DNA of 64,000 nt. It comes from Synergistaceae bacterium (lineage in GTDB: Bacteria > Synergistota > Synergistia > Synergistales > Aminobacteriaceae). A program made the position numbers and the translations under genes. Shown here piece after piece: positions 17,601 through 25,380 of this stretch (its first letter is position 1; each line of letters starts with the position of its first letter). The notes beneath the pieces are model-generated. The model ran no database searches, was not told where the DNA came from, and saw nothing but the letters and a program-made list of their open reading frames with translations. The stretch covers positions 62,001 to 126,000 of the forward strand of contig JAHDKR010000048.1 of the NCBI GenBank assembly GCA_018436785.1, given 5' to 3'.

Positions 17601-18056
17601 ATGAGTAAAATGATGAGACGGGTTGCAGGTATTCTTTCCCTTTGTATCGCAAGTCTTTGGTGTGGCTGTTCCGCGCACGCGAACGCGGTTGTTCTGCTCG
17701 ACACGCCGGAGGCCGCCATGGATCTGACCGAGCGAATCATGGAAAAGGTCGCCGATGATAATATCGAGAGCGGTATTTTTCTGATGCGGCCTTTTTTCCG
17801 CCTTCCCAAGGAAGAGTTCAACATACTTCTGGAACAGAGTAAATTACAAATTCCTGTGATCAAAGACCGTTTCGGAGCTCCATTGGAACACGAACTCATT
17901 GAACAACGTTTCATAGGGAAATCGTTGATGCGGATCGTCCACCTTCAGAAATATAAATACCACGCGATGCGCTGGATTTTTGTTTTCTATAATCCCGATG
18001 GATCATGGTATATCAATTCCTTTAACTTTGACGATAAGATCAAAGAACTTTTTTGA
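17601..18056 (+). CDS. Small exported protein or lipoprotein of unknown function
   Basis: 151 residues from the ATG at 17601, behind GGGAGG. The N-terminus MSKMMRRVAGILSLCIASLWCGC has a hydrophobic core and cysteines at 21 and 23, so it could be a lipoprotein, although the lipobox (LWCG-C) is poor, or simply a cleaved secretory protein. The mature part is a mixed alpha/beta domain ending in an aromatic stretch (WIFVFYNPDGSWYINSFNF). It follows the ankyrin protein by 59 bp on the same strand and is closed by an intrinsic terminator, so the two probably form one unit. Family not recognised. Confidence 0.8.
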   Translation: MSKMMRRVAGILSLCIASLWCGCSAHANAVVLLDTPEAAMDLTERIMEKVADDNIESGIFLMRPFFRLPKEEFNILLEQSKLQIPVIKDRFGAPLEHELIEQRFIGKSLMRIVHLQKYKYHAMRWIFVFYNPDGSWYINSFNFDDKIKELF

Positions 18057-18125
18057 GGTTTTTTCGCTGAAAGGTCTTGAAAGCCTGATTAAAATTCCAC
18101 TTTCGATCGTCTTTCCGTTGCTGTA

Positions 18126-18155
18126 AAAACGGCCTTCCGCAAAGGCCGTTTTTGC
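18126..18155 (+). terminator. Intrinsic terminator
   Basis: The stem AAAACGGCCTT / AAGGCCGTTTTT with a 5-nt loop is followed by T-rich sequence. It closes the ankyrin and small exported protein unit. A TATAAT at 18223-18228 further on is the likely -10 for the MFS gene, with no good -35. Confidence 0.85.
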
Positions 18156-18249
18156 ATTATGTATTTTCACCTTCCTCCCCCTATTACATTCTGCATGGTG
18201 TATGATAGTATTTAGCTTAAAGTATAATCACAAGGAGTGAGTTTGTTTT

Positions 18250-19440
18250 ATGTCGTCAAAAACTTTTAATCTGTTGCGCCCCGAGAGTTCGGGTTTCAAG
18301 CTTTCGCTGCTCTCGACGGGGCACTTTTTCAATGACCTCTACGCGTCTTTTTTGCCTACGTTCATCCCGACGATCATCTCCAGGCTGGGGATTACGATGG
18401 CGCAGGCGGGCTTTTTCAGCACTTTCCTCGGAATTATCCATATTATCTTTCAGCCGATCATAGGGTATCTCTCCGACCGCTCGGCGAACCCCTGGCTCGT
18501 TATCTGGGGGCCGATCATGACGTGCCTCGGGGCGACGATGATCCCGCTTTCTCCGTCCTACGGGGCGGCGCTCTTTTTCGTCGGACTCTGGGCGCTTGGA
18601 AGCGCTATGTTCCACCCGCAGGGGCACGGCGGGGTAGGGCACGTCGTTCCCCGGGAAAAACTTACTGTCTCTTTGGCTCTCTTCGCAGTTGCCGGGACGG
18701 CGGGTGTTACGGTCAGCCCGCTCTTCGCGGTGGCCTTGGTAAACACAGTAGGTTTTCGCCTGATGCCCGTTGTGGCAATAATCCCTGTCCTTCTACTCGG
18801 CTTGTTCACCTGGAGGACAATGCCGTCGATTTCGCATGAGAGCGGCGACGCTATGACGCCGCAGAAGGGGCTGCTGGCGACGCTGAAGTCCGTCTTCGTC
18901 GTCATCTACCCTGTATGGGCTCTCTCTACTGTCCGCGACGCGGCGAGCCAGGGCGTCCGTATGTTTCTGCCCATTCGTATCGCCTCCGAAGGAGGGGAGA
19001 TCGGCATGGTGGGCACTGTCCTTTTCCTCATCATGCTCTCGAGTACGATAAGCATGGTCCTTATCGGCAAGATCGCCGACAGGTGGGGGAAGAAGAGAGT
19101 GCTGCTGGGTGTGATGGCGCTCACCCCGCTCTCTCTCCTTGCAGGCGTGTACACCGAGAACTGGGTGAGTATTTTTTACTTTCTTATAGGAACTTCCGCA
19201 ATCAATGCCACGCTCCCCGTCACGGCCGCCATAGCGCAGGAGATGGTCCCCAACTCCCGCGGTATGGCGAGCTCCATTGTCATGGGGCTCTCATGGGGAT
19301 TCGGCAACATGCTGATGGCGCCGCTGGGGAAGATCGGCGACCTCTTCGGTGTGCAGACGACGCTTCTCGTGGTGGCCTTTCTTCCGCTCATTGCGTTGCC
19401 GTTGCTCTATACAAAACAATTCCGGGAAATGGCGGAATAG
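18250..19440 (+). CDS. MFS transporter, fosmidomycin-resistance (FSR)-like
   Basis: 396 residues with 12 predicted membrane segments. The N-terminus STGHFFNDLYASFLPTFIPTII matches the GHxxxDxxxxxxPxxxP signature of the FSR branch of the major facilitator superfamily. A loop with GYLSDR after the second segment and FHPQGHG in the fourth segment also fit. Family members export fosmidomycin, chloramphenicol or other small molecules by proton antiport, and the true substrate here is unknown. The ATG follows AAGGAG at 13 nt. The gene appears to be a single transcription unit. Confidence 0.9.
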   Translation: MSSKTFNLLRPESSGFKLSLLSTGHFFNDLYASFLPTFIPTIISRLGITMAQAGFFSTFLGIIHIIFQPIIGYLSDRSANPWLVIWGPIMTCLGATMIPLSPSYGAALFFVGLWALGSAMFHPQGHGGVGHVVPREKLTVSLALFAVAGTAGVTVSPLFAVALVNTVGFRLMPVVAIIPVLLLGLFTWRTMPSISHESGDAMTPQKGLLATLKSVFVVIYPVWALSTVRDAASQGVRMFLPIRIASEGGEIGMVGTVLFLIMLSSTISMVLIGKIADRWGKKRVLLGVMALTPLSLLAGVYTENWVSIFYFLIGTSAINATLPVTAAIAQEMVPNSRGMASSIVMGLSWGFGNMLMAPLGKIGDLFGVQTTLLVVAFLPLIALPLLYTKQFREMAE

Positions 19441-19564
19441 TATTTTTCTGTTGAGGTAAGTGGAGGGGAAACGCTCGCATCTGAAGTTTGTTCTTGCTCG
19501 TTTCGTTTTTTTGCGTACTTTCGCTGCTTTCTTCTTCCATGGAATGCCAAGGTGGTGTAAAATG

Positions 19565-19607
19565 TTTCCGATGCGTCGTCCTTACAGCGCGTCGGAAATG
19601 TTTTTTT
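19565..19607 (+). terminator. Intrinsic terminator downstream of the MFS gene
   Basis: Arms 19565-19575 and 19588-19598 (10 of 11 pairs) are followed by TTTTTTT at 19601-19607. The hairpin is 125 bp past the MFS stop, in a 310-bp gap that otherwise shows only a TATAAA (about 19720) before the next gene. Confidence 0.75.
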
Positions 19608-19750
19608 GGAGCGCAGAGTCGTTTCAGGAAAACGAGCCTTCACGTATGAGATAATAAGCATCCATGCTCTGAATGGCGGTACCCCGTTGGCGCGTGTTTA
19701 TCGGTTGATTTCGAAGAAGCTATAAAATTTGTGACGGGAGGGGTTTATTT

Positions 19751-20200
19751 ATGGAGCAGCAAGAGACGTTCGAGAAGAGAATGCGTCCAGCATGGAGAAG
19801 TTTTTTGACGTGGTGGATACTGAGTGTTGCTGTGGCCGCGCTCGCTGTTTTTCTCAGTGTGCGTTACACAGCGCCGTGGTGGACAGTCGCAGTGGCATTG
19901 ATTCCTGTTGTTGTCATCATGCTGAAGCGCTGTTCGACGGAGTTCATCGTGAAGCATGACGAGGTAACTCTGGAGAAGGGGCTGTTTGCAAAGAATTCTG
20001 TTGAAGTCGGTATGCCGCAGATCCGAACCATTGAAGTCCGGCAGACGGTTTTTCAGAGAATGCTTGGTATAGGCGATATCATGATCGCTTCCTCAGGAAC
20101 GGACACGTATGAAATTATTGTTTCCGGCATAGAGGAGCCCAAAGAGCTTCGCGATGTCATTCAGGGTTTTCAGAGGAGAGCCGCGAGCGCAGCGGAATAG
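19751..20200 (+). CDS. Membrane protein with bacterial PH domain (YdbS-like)
   Basis: 149 residues. Two hydrophobic segments (about residues 18-38 and 43-58) form a membrane hairpin, followed by a bPH2/DUF304-type domain: STEFIVKHDEVTLEKGLF, MPQIRTIEVRQTVFQRMLGIGDI and a closing ASSGTDTYEIIVSGI, the hallmark pattern of YdbS/YdbT proteins. A GGAGGGG ribosome site precedes it. Function in the family is poorly known (membrane homeostasis or a bacteriocin-resistance role in Bacillus). It converges on kamA, with a shared terminator between them. Confidence 0.88.
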   Translation: MEQQETFEKRMRPAWRSFLTWWILSVAVAALAVFLSVRYTAPWWTVAVALIPVVVIMLKRCSTEFIVKHDEVTLEKGLFAKNSVEVGMPQIRTIEVRQTVFQRMLGIGDIMIASSGTDTYEIIVSGIEEPKELRDVIQGFQRRAASAAE

Positions 20201-20247
20201 TCTTTTCGCCGCAGAATACGCTTTTTTTAAACATGCAAGATACGTAC

Positions 20248-20289
20248 AAAGAAGAGGGGCGTGGTGAACTCCCCTCTTCTTTCTTTTTT
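20248..20289. terminator. Intrinsic terminator between converging genes
   Basis: AAAGAAGAGGGG (20248-20259) pairs with CCCCTCTTCTTT (20271-20282), and a T-run follows on the plus strand. It serves the PH-domain gene and possibly the kamA operon from the other side. Confidence 0.85.
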
Positions 20290-21739
20290 ATTCTTGTTTT
20301 GAGGAATCTTCGCATGCCTTTCGACGTTTCTCCCTGAGCAGTTCTTTCGGCTCGATCGAGACGGCGTTGCCTTCGAAAAGAGACTGGATGCCTCCTGAAA
20401 AGGTAGCTTTCGCACGCTCACAGAGATCGCGGCACTTCCCGAGGCACTTGCTCTGATTGTCGTCCGGTTCGGTATAGACAGTGATAACTCCCTCGTAGTT
20501 GCGCAGTATCGTCTTTCTGTCCGAGCGCGATATCACGTAGTTCGGCATGACGGGGATCTTCCCGCCCCCTCCCGGCGCGTCCACAACGAACGTAGGCACA
20601 GCCAGCCCCGAGGTATGGCCCCGCAGGTACTCCATAATCTCCAGTCCCTTGCCGATGGAGGTTCTGAAGTGCTCTATTCCCCGGGACAGGTCGCACTGGT
20701 AGATGTAGTAGGGGCGCACCCGCATCTTCATCAGTTTCTGGTTGAGGTCGCGGAAGATGTACGGACAGTCGTTCACGCCCTTGAGGAGCACCGACTGGTT
20801 GCCCAGGGGAATACCTGCGTCGGCGAGAAGGGCGCAGGCGCGGGCGGCCTCGGGGGTGAGCTCCCTTGGATGGTTGAAATGCAGGTTGATCCAGAGAGGG
20901 TGGTATTTTTTCAGCACGGCGCACAGCCGCTCCGTCACGCGCATCGGGAGCACCGCCAGCGTTCTCGTCCCTATCCTGATGATCTCGACCGTCGGGATTG
21001 CCCGGATCTCCGAGAGAATAAAATCCAGCGCCTCGTCGGAGAGCGTGAGGGGATCGCCGCCTGTGATGAGCACGTCGCGGATCTCCGGCGTATGCGCTAT
21101 GTAGTCGATGCATGCCCGTATCTGTTCGGAGGAACGGGCTGTGTCGGTCTGTCCGGCAAAACGCCTTCTGGTGCAGTGCCTGCAGTACATGCCGCACTGG
21201 TCCGTGACCAGCAGAATACACCTGTCGGGGTAGCGGTGCGTCAGCCCCGGTACCGGAGAATCCACGTCCTCGTGCAGCGGGTCAAGCAAGTCGGTCGGCG
21301 CGATGAGCGTCTCCTCAAGCGTCGGCACGGCCTGTTTCCTGATGGGGCATTCCGGGTCATCCGGATCGATCAGCGACGCATAGTACGGGGTAATCGCCAT
21401 ACGGAGCGAGTTCAGGCTCTTCCGCAGCGTCGCGCCCTCTCCGCGCGATAGCGTGAGAATACGACCCAGTTCATCGGCCGTCGTGATTCGCGACTGCATC
21501 TGCCAGCGCCAGTCGTTCCATCGATCTTCCCCTGCAGAATCTCTGAGCGCTTCGAGGAATTTTTTCCCGTTCGAAGCGTACGGGATCAAGGGAGCGTTTG
21601 TCCCGGCGAGAAGCGAAAGCTGGGGAAAAGCATCTCTGATGCGACGGCCTTTCGACGGAGGTTTTGTTTCCTCCGGCGAGGCATCCGGTGTGTTGACGAT
21701 ATTAACGCTTTTTCGTGAGTTTTTTGCAGTAGAGGACAA
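20288..21739 (-). CDS. kamA: KamA-family radical SAM enzyme, probable lysine 2,3-aminomutase
   Basis: Converts L-lysine to L-beta-lysine with SAM, a [4Fe-4S] cluster and PLP. The radical SAM motif is CGMYCRHC. The PLP lysine is the K in VDAPGGGGK. Both aspartates that hold the lysine side chain in the Clostridium enzyme (Asp293 and Asp330 there) are kept, in YQCDLS and FVVDAP, exactly 37 residues apart. Glutamate 2,3-aminomutases have Lys and Asn instead. The start is uncertain: no ATG exists near. TTG 21739 behind GGAAGG is chosen (483 residues), overlapping the acetyltransferase gene by 38 bp. The open frame reaches GTG 21850. The C-terminal CLGKCRDLC cysteines are an added, possibly metal-binding, feature. 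Last gene of a four-gene operon. Confidence 0.9.
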   Translation of the reverse strand: MSSTAKNSRKSVNIVNTPDASPEETKPPSKGRRIRDAFPQLSLLAGTNAPLIPYASNGKKFLEALRDSAGEDRWNDWRWQMQSRITTADELGRILTLSRGEGATLRKSLNSLRMAITPYYASLIDPDDPECPIRKQAVPTLEETLIAPTDLLDPLHEDVDSPVPGLTHRYPDRCILLVTDQCGMYCRHCTRRRFAGQTDTARSSEQIRACIDYIAHTPEIRDVLITGGDPLTLSDEALDFILSEIRAIPTVEIIRIGTRTLAVLPMRVTERLCAVLKKYHPLWINLHFNHPRELTPEAARACALLADAGIPLGNQSVLLKGVNDCPYIFRDLNQKLMKMRVRPYYIYQCDLSRGIEHFRTSIGKGLEIMEYLRGHTSGLAVPTFVVDAPGGGGKIPVMPNYVISRSDRKTILRNYEGVITVYTEPDDNQSKCLGKCRDLCERAKATFSGGIQSLFEGNAVSIEPKELLREKRRKACEDSSKQE

Positions 21740-22169
21740 GATCGTCACCTTCCGAATAAAAGTCGGGAATGCGGCCGCATTCTCCGTAATGCCGTGCAAG
21801 ATAGAAGTAGCGCTGTCCCAGGTAATCGTCCCTTCCCGCCGTTTCGACACGGATCACCGCGCTGTCCGACTGTTCCAGAAGGGCCGAGCACATCTTCTCC
21901 TCAAGTCTGGCGCCGATCCCCTTTTTCTGATGGCCGGGGGCTACGGCGATCCAGTAGAGGTCATAGGCGAAACGGGTCATCGGGGTAGGACCGTAGATCA
22001 GGAACCCGGCAATGTCTCCGTCGATCCACTCCGTGAGCAGGATATAATCGCGCCCCGGGTGGAGCGACCACTCGACCAGCACGTCCTCGAGAACGTCCAG
22101 TTCGTCGGCGGTGAAGGCTCCTGTTGCCGCTGCGGTCTTCAGGCAGCGCTCGGCGAGATCGTTACTCAC
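21702..22169 (-). CDS. GNAT-family N-acetyltransferase
   Basis: 155 residues from GTG 22169, which has AAGGAGGG at 7 nt. This start overlaps the stop of the upstream ATP-grasp gene by 8 bp, a coupling arrangement. An ATG at 22196 lies upstream of that ribosome site and is rejected. The acetyl-CoA motif A is VAPGHQKKGIGARLEEKM (Q/RxxGxG/A core), preceded by the beta-4 strand YDLYWI. The C-terminus Y-x-AR-HYGECGRIPDFY-G-D is like small-molecule or amino-acid GNATs. It lies between two ATP-grasp ligases and a lysine aminomutase, so an amino group on beta-lysine or a derived peptide is a plausible substrate (inference). It is shorter than and different from classical AblB beta-lysine acetyltransferases. 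Confidence 0.88.
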   Translation of the reverse strand: MSNDLAERCLKTAAATGAFTADELDVLEDVLVEWSLHPGRDYILLTEWIDGDIAGFLIYGPTPMTRFAYDLYWIAVAPGHQKKGIGARLEEKMCSALLEQSDSAVIRVETAGRDDYLGQRYFYLARHYGECGRIPDFYSEGDDLVLYCKKLTKKR

Positions 22170-23193
22170 GTGTCGTCCCTCCTTCATCTTCTTCAAAAGC
22201 CAGTTCGAGAATAGTGTGCACGGTCTGCTCGTCGGAAAACCCCGCCTCCCGGCACTGGCGCAAAAAACCTCCGTCCGGCGTGATATCGGGGTTCGGATTT
22301 ACGTCGAGCACGTAGAGAATCCCGTGCCGTTCACGCATGTCCACCCGGAAATAGCCTCTGCAGCCAAAGGCTCGGCCAGCCGCCGCCGCGAGCTGCGCGG
22401 CCTTCTCCCGGAACGCGCCCTCCGCCCGCTGCGGGACAAGCGAGTAGAGAGGCGAGGCGGGGTCCCATTTAGAATCGTAATCGAGAAAGTTCGTTCCTTC
22501 GGTCTGTTCGTAGTCAATGACCGAGACGCCAAGCACATTGTACGGGCCGTTCCCGATGCAGGCGACGGAGTACTCGCGTCCGGGAATGAACTCCTCCGCC
22601 CGGACTCCCCGAGGAAATAGTGAGAGTTTCTCCAGGACCGTTCGAAGCAGCGCGCTCTTTTCCTGCACGAACGAGGAGGCGTCGATGCCTACGCTTCCGT
22701 CCTCCATCAGGGGTTTGACAAACACCGGCAAGCGAAGCGATGCCAAGAGTTCAGGATCGAATCCCGGGTGGAGCGAGACCCCTTCGGGGACAGGAATTCC
22801 CGCCTTCCTGAGCGTGCGCGAGCACGTTTCTTTCGAGAGGCAGGCTTGAAGCACCCCCGAAGGATTGCCGGTGCAGGGGATGGACATCTCTTCGACGAGC
22901 GAGCGGAACTGGTGTTCGGAACCGCTATCGCAGCCGAACCCCTCGAAGATGTTGAAGACGCAGCGCGTCTTGGTCGAGCGGACAATATGTTGGATGCGCT
23001 CCGGAGATTGGAGGATCTCGGGCGTGATATCGAGAGGCGCCGGGACGTATCCATGAGCCCGAAGAATGCCGGAGACGAATTCACGCCCCCGGAGCGCATC
23101 GGCGACGTCCGTGCGCGGAGACTGTTCCATCGCGGCCGGAAGCAGGACGACGAGAGGCCTGTCGGTCACAGGCTCGTTTTTCGGGAACTGCAT
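22162..23193 (-). CDS. D-Ala-D-Ala-ligase-like ATP-grasp enzyme (copy 2 of 2)
   Basis: 343 residues. The ATP-grasp fold shows FVKPLMEDGSVGI (nucleotide-binding loop), VRAEEFIPGREYSV, and the metal-binding FRVDMRE...VLDVNPNPDITPDGGF segment that ends the family. An N-terminal domain with VFNIFEGFG resembles the DdlA N-domain. Such enzymes join a carboxylate, via acyl phosphate, to an amino group. The gene begins 4 bp after the stop of the first ATP-grasp gene and overlaps the GNAT gene. It is only distantly similar to cell-wall Ddl, and no mur or fts genes are nearby, so a cell-wall role is unlikely. Confidence 0.88.
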   Translation of the reverse strand: MQFPKNEPVTDRPLVVLLPAAMEQSPRTDVADALRGREFVSGILRAHGYVPAPLDITPEILQSPERIQHIVRSTKTRCVFNIFEGFGCDSGSEHQFRSLVEEMSIPCTGNPSGVLQACLSKETCSRTLRKAGIPVPEGVSLHPGFDPELLASLRLPVFVKPLMEDGSVGIDASSFVQEKSALLRTVLEKLSLFPRGVRAEEFIPGREYSVACIGNGPYNVLGVSVIDYEQTEGTNFLDYDSKWDPASPLYSLVPQRAEGAFREKAAQLAAAAGRAFGCRGYFRVDMRERHGILYVLDVNPNPDITPDGGFLRQCREAGFSDEQTVHTILELAFEEDEGGTTRE

Positions 23194-23197
23194 TCGA

Positions 23198-24262
23198 TCA
23201 CCGGCTTCCCCTGGCGGGGAAGGCCAGGCCGTTCCTGGAGAAGGAGCTTCTCAGAATGGAACGGACAAGATCGTTGTACTCCCCGCCGCTGAGACGGTGG
23301 AGGATCGGAAGGTCGCTGTATTCCGGGGAGAGCCCCGGAAGCGGATTTATGTCGATGATTCTTGGAGTTCCGTCGCTGTCCAGCCGGAAGTCCACCCGCG
23401 CCATGTCCCGCAGTTCCAGCGATTGAAACGCCTTCAGCGCGAAGCGGCCGACCTGGTCGCGGACGGAAGCGGGGATGCTCTCGGGGCCTTCGTAGCGGAT
23501 TCGCTTCAAGTAGTCGCGTTTCTCTTCGAGAGAGTAGAGGAACTCTTCCCGCTGTTCGACTGGAACGATGCGCATCATCCCCACCACGGAGGGGCGGCCG
23601 TTGCCGACAATCCCGACCGTGATCTCATCTCCCGGAAGATATTCTTCCAACAGCGCCGGCTGCGCATACCGCCCCCATATTCTGCGGATCTTCTCTTTTG
23701 CCTCGTCGGGCGTATGCGCGACGGAATCCGAGAAGATCCCCTTGGAAGACCCTTCGTACCTCGGTTTCACGACGAAGCGGGAACGCTCGGTGAAGAGCGA
23801 GGGGAGTTGCGATAGGTCCTGTTCCTGTTTGAAACAGGCGCACAGAGGGACGGGGATCTCGTCGCAGAGAAGCGTCCTGCTGGTGAGCAGCTTGTCGAGC
23901 GCCACCGCCATGGAAACGGCGTCCGATCCCCAATACGGGATGCCCGCGCTCTCCAGAAAACAGGGAACCTGCGCCTCCCGCCCCCTTGCCTCCCCACGTC
24001 CTTCGGCGATATTGGCGACGAACTGAGGTTTCTGTTCAGCAAGACGCGCTGCGAAATCATCGTCCTGCTCGCAGAGGGAGACTGAGAATCCGTATGCTCC
24101 AACAGCATCGGCGACTGCCTCGACAGTCGCTATCGGGTCGTACTCCTCGTACTTGTCGTCCGGCTCGTCGGAGCCGGCTTGTTTTTTGAGATTATAGACG
24201 ACGGAAACTCTGGCGACAGGTTGCAACGGAACGTCGGGCTCGTGCCCGTACTCTTCGTTCAT
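23198..24262 (-). CDS. D-Ala-D-Ala-ligase-like ATP-grasp enzyme (copy 1 of 2)
   Basis: 354 residues from the ATG at 24262, which follows AGGAGGGG at 6 nt. The longer frame to 24316 lacks such a site. Motifs: FVANIAEGRGEARGREAQVP (Ddl-like N-domain), FVVKPRYEGSSKGI (ATP loop), LLEEYLPGDEITVGI, and ARVDFRLDSDG...DINPLPGLSPEYSDLP carrying the Mg2+ ligands. It is a paralogue of the next gene but quite diverged, so the pair may act in sequence on different acceptors, as tandem ATP-grasp ligases do in peptide natural-product pathways. First structural gene of the operon. The promoter is at 24415-24442. Confidence 0.88.
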   Translation of the reverse strand: MNEEYGHEPDVPLQPVARVSVVYNLKKQAGSDEPDDKYEEYDPIATVEAVADAVGAYGFSVSLCEQDDDFAARLAEQKPQFVANIAEGRGEARGREAQVPCFLESAGIPYWGSDAVSMAVALDKLLTSRTLLCDEIPVPLCACFKQEQDLSQLPSLFTERSRFVVKPRYEGSSKGIFSDSVAHTPDEAKEKIRRIWGRYAQPALLEEYLPGDEITVGIVGNGRPSVVGMMRIVPVEQREEFLYSLEEKRDYLKRIRYEGPESIPASVRDQVGRFALKAFQSLELRDMARVDFRLDSDGTPRIIDINPLPGLSPEYSDLPILHRLSGGEYNDLVRSILRSSFSRNGLAFPARGSR

Positions 24263-24312
24263 AGATTTTCCCCTCCTGAAGGATACATGAATGATGACCT
24301 GTGAAAATGCGG

Positions 24313-24360
24313 TCAATGCGGTTTTCCATTTCTTCGAATCCGATGTTCGGGAACCGCCAT
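24313..24360 (-). CDS. Possible 15-residue leader ORF in the operon 5' UTR
   Basis: An ATG at 24360 sits behind an excellent ribosome site (GGAGGAGGGAGAC) and reads MAVPEHRIRRNGKPH before a TGA at 24313. In the next frame the same DNA reads WRFPNIGFEEMENRIDRIF, which resembles the N-terminus of Hsp20-type small heat-shock proteins. This may therefore be a decayed gene start rather than a true leader peptide. It lies about 50 bp after the predicted transcription start and ends 50 bp before the ATP-grasp gene. Confidence 0.35.
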   Translation of the reverse strand: MAVPEHRIRRNGKPH

Positions 24361-24414
24361 GTCTCCCTCCTCCAAGAGTTTGCCCCCTCCGTGCGAAGAG
24401 GGTCTTTCAGTGCG

Positions 24415-24442
24415 GATTATAGAGGTTTTTGGGGGAAATACA
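24415..24442 (-). promoter_or_regulatory. Promoter of the ATP-grasp/GNAT/kamA operon
   Basis: Minus strand: TTGTAT (24442-24437), 16-bp spacer, TATAAT (24420-24415). This leaves an untranslated leader of about 145 nt before the ATG at 24262. Confidence 0.7.
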
Positions 24443-24490
24443 AGAGGGGAATTCCGTTGCGGGAGAGCTTTTTCGCAGGCTGTGCGACGC

Positions 24491-24517
24491 AAAAAAACAG
24501 GGGCTCGGGAGAGCCCC
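24491..24517 (-). terminator. Intrinsic terminator of the encapsulin operon
   Basis: Minus strand GGGGCTC/GAGCCCC stem (24517-24511 and 24506-24500) followed by TGTTTTTTT (to 24491), 30 bp after the encapsulin stop. Confidence 0.88.
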
Positions 24518-24547
24518 TTTTCTGGAGTTCGCGAAGCAAGTTTTCTG

Positions 24548-25339
24548 TTAGGTAAGCGAAACGATGGCTTCGGGGGTTATGACTCTGAATGTGAATGACT
24601 CGGCGAAGAAAAGTCGCACCTTTCCGCCGTTCCGCTCCTCGAAGCCGAGCGAAAGATCTTGTCCGAGAACGAGTTCAAAGTCGCCGCCGCGCAGCGACAC
24701 AACGTACGACTCGTCCTGGGTGGAGAGGATGACCTTGTCGACGAGATTGGCGACGTGTTTTGATGTCGGATACCCCGGTGTTGCGCTGTATATGGCTTTC
24801 CAGAGTTTCGGAGATGCAACGAATGCGTATGGACCTTCGACTGCCTTCTCCCGGAGAGCGAACACTGCCGCTGAAAGACCGTTGACGATTCCATGCGGCT
24901 CCTCGCTCTCAAGAGAAACGGAGCTTCCTTTCGCAGCGGTCGCAAGACCCTCAATACCTGCCGTAGCCAAGCCCTTGTAAATTGCCTGTTCCTCGAAAAG
25001 GGCGATCTCCTTCGCGGCCTTTTCAAGCGCGGACAGGTCGGGGTCTTTGGCTCCTCTGCTGATGTTGTCGAGCTCCCAAATATCGAGTTCAAACGTTGCC
25101 CGGGTCTCCACCAGAGGAAGCACCTTGTTGACGCCGAACTGGACGCTTTTTCCGGAGTTTGAGGCGTCGATCTCCAGCCTTCCTGTCGGGTGTGCGCTGT
25201 ATGTCCACCCCTTGGGGCCTTCGACGTCGACGAACTTTCGAGCCGAAAGGTTCGCAACGAGTACTTTTTTCGCCTGTTCATCAAGCTCCTCCCAAGCCTC
25301 CGGGGTCAGGAGCGATGCGGATCTTCTCAGAATATCCAT
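24548..25339 (-). CDS. Family-1 encapsulin shell protein
   Basis: 263 residues, the usual size. Strongly similar in pattern to Thermotoga encapsulin: a cargo-binding N-terminal helix (MDILRRSASLLTPEAWEELDEQA), RKFVDVEGPKGW, the E-loop region with LPLVETRATFELDIWELDN, EGPYAF, RGGDFELVLGQDLSLGFE and FTFRVITPEA. It self-assembles into an icosahedral protein shell with an HK97-phage-like fold and packages cargo carrying a C-terminal tag. The gene directly upstream (41 bp) encodes the ferritin-like cargo, so both are made from one transcript. The ATG follows AGGAGG. Confidence 0.97.
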   Translation of the reverse strand: MDILRRSASLLTPEAWEELDEQAKKVLVANLSARKFVDVEGPKGWTYSAHPTGRLEIDASNSGKSVQFGVNKVLPLVETRATFELDIWELDNISRGAKDPDLSALEKAAKEIALFEEQAIYKGLATAGIEGLATAAKGSSVSLESEEPHGIVNGLSAAVFALREKAVEGPYAFVASPKLWKAIYSATPGYPTSKHVANLVDKVILSTQDESYVVSLRGGDFELVLGQDLSLGFEERNGGKVRLFFAESFTFRVITPEAIVSLT

Positions 25340-25380
25340 GAGTGAGTACCTCCTTTACATGTTCGTCTGCTCTGCAGGAA

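Noticed and set aside
20288-21739. Glutamate 2,3-aminomutase
   Set aside because: Both lysine-specific aspartates are present at the diagnostic 37-residue spacing, whereas glutamate enzymes carry Lys and Asn there.
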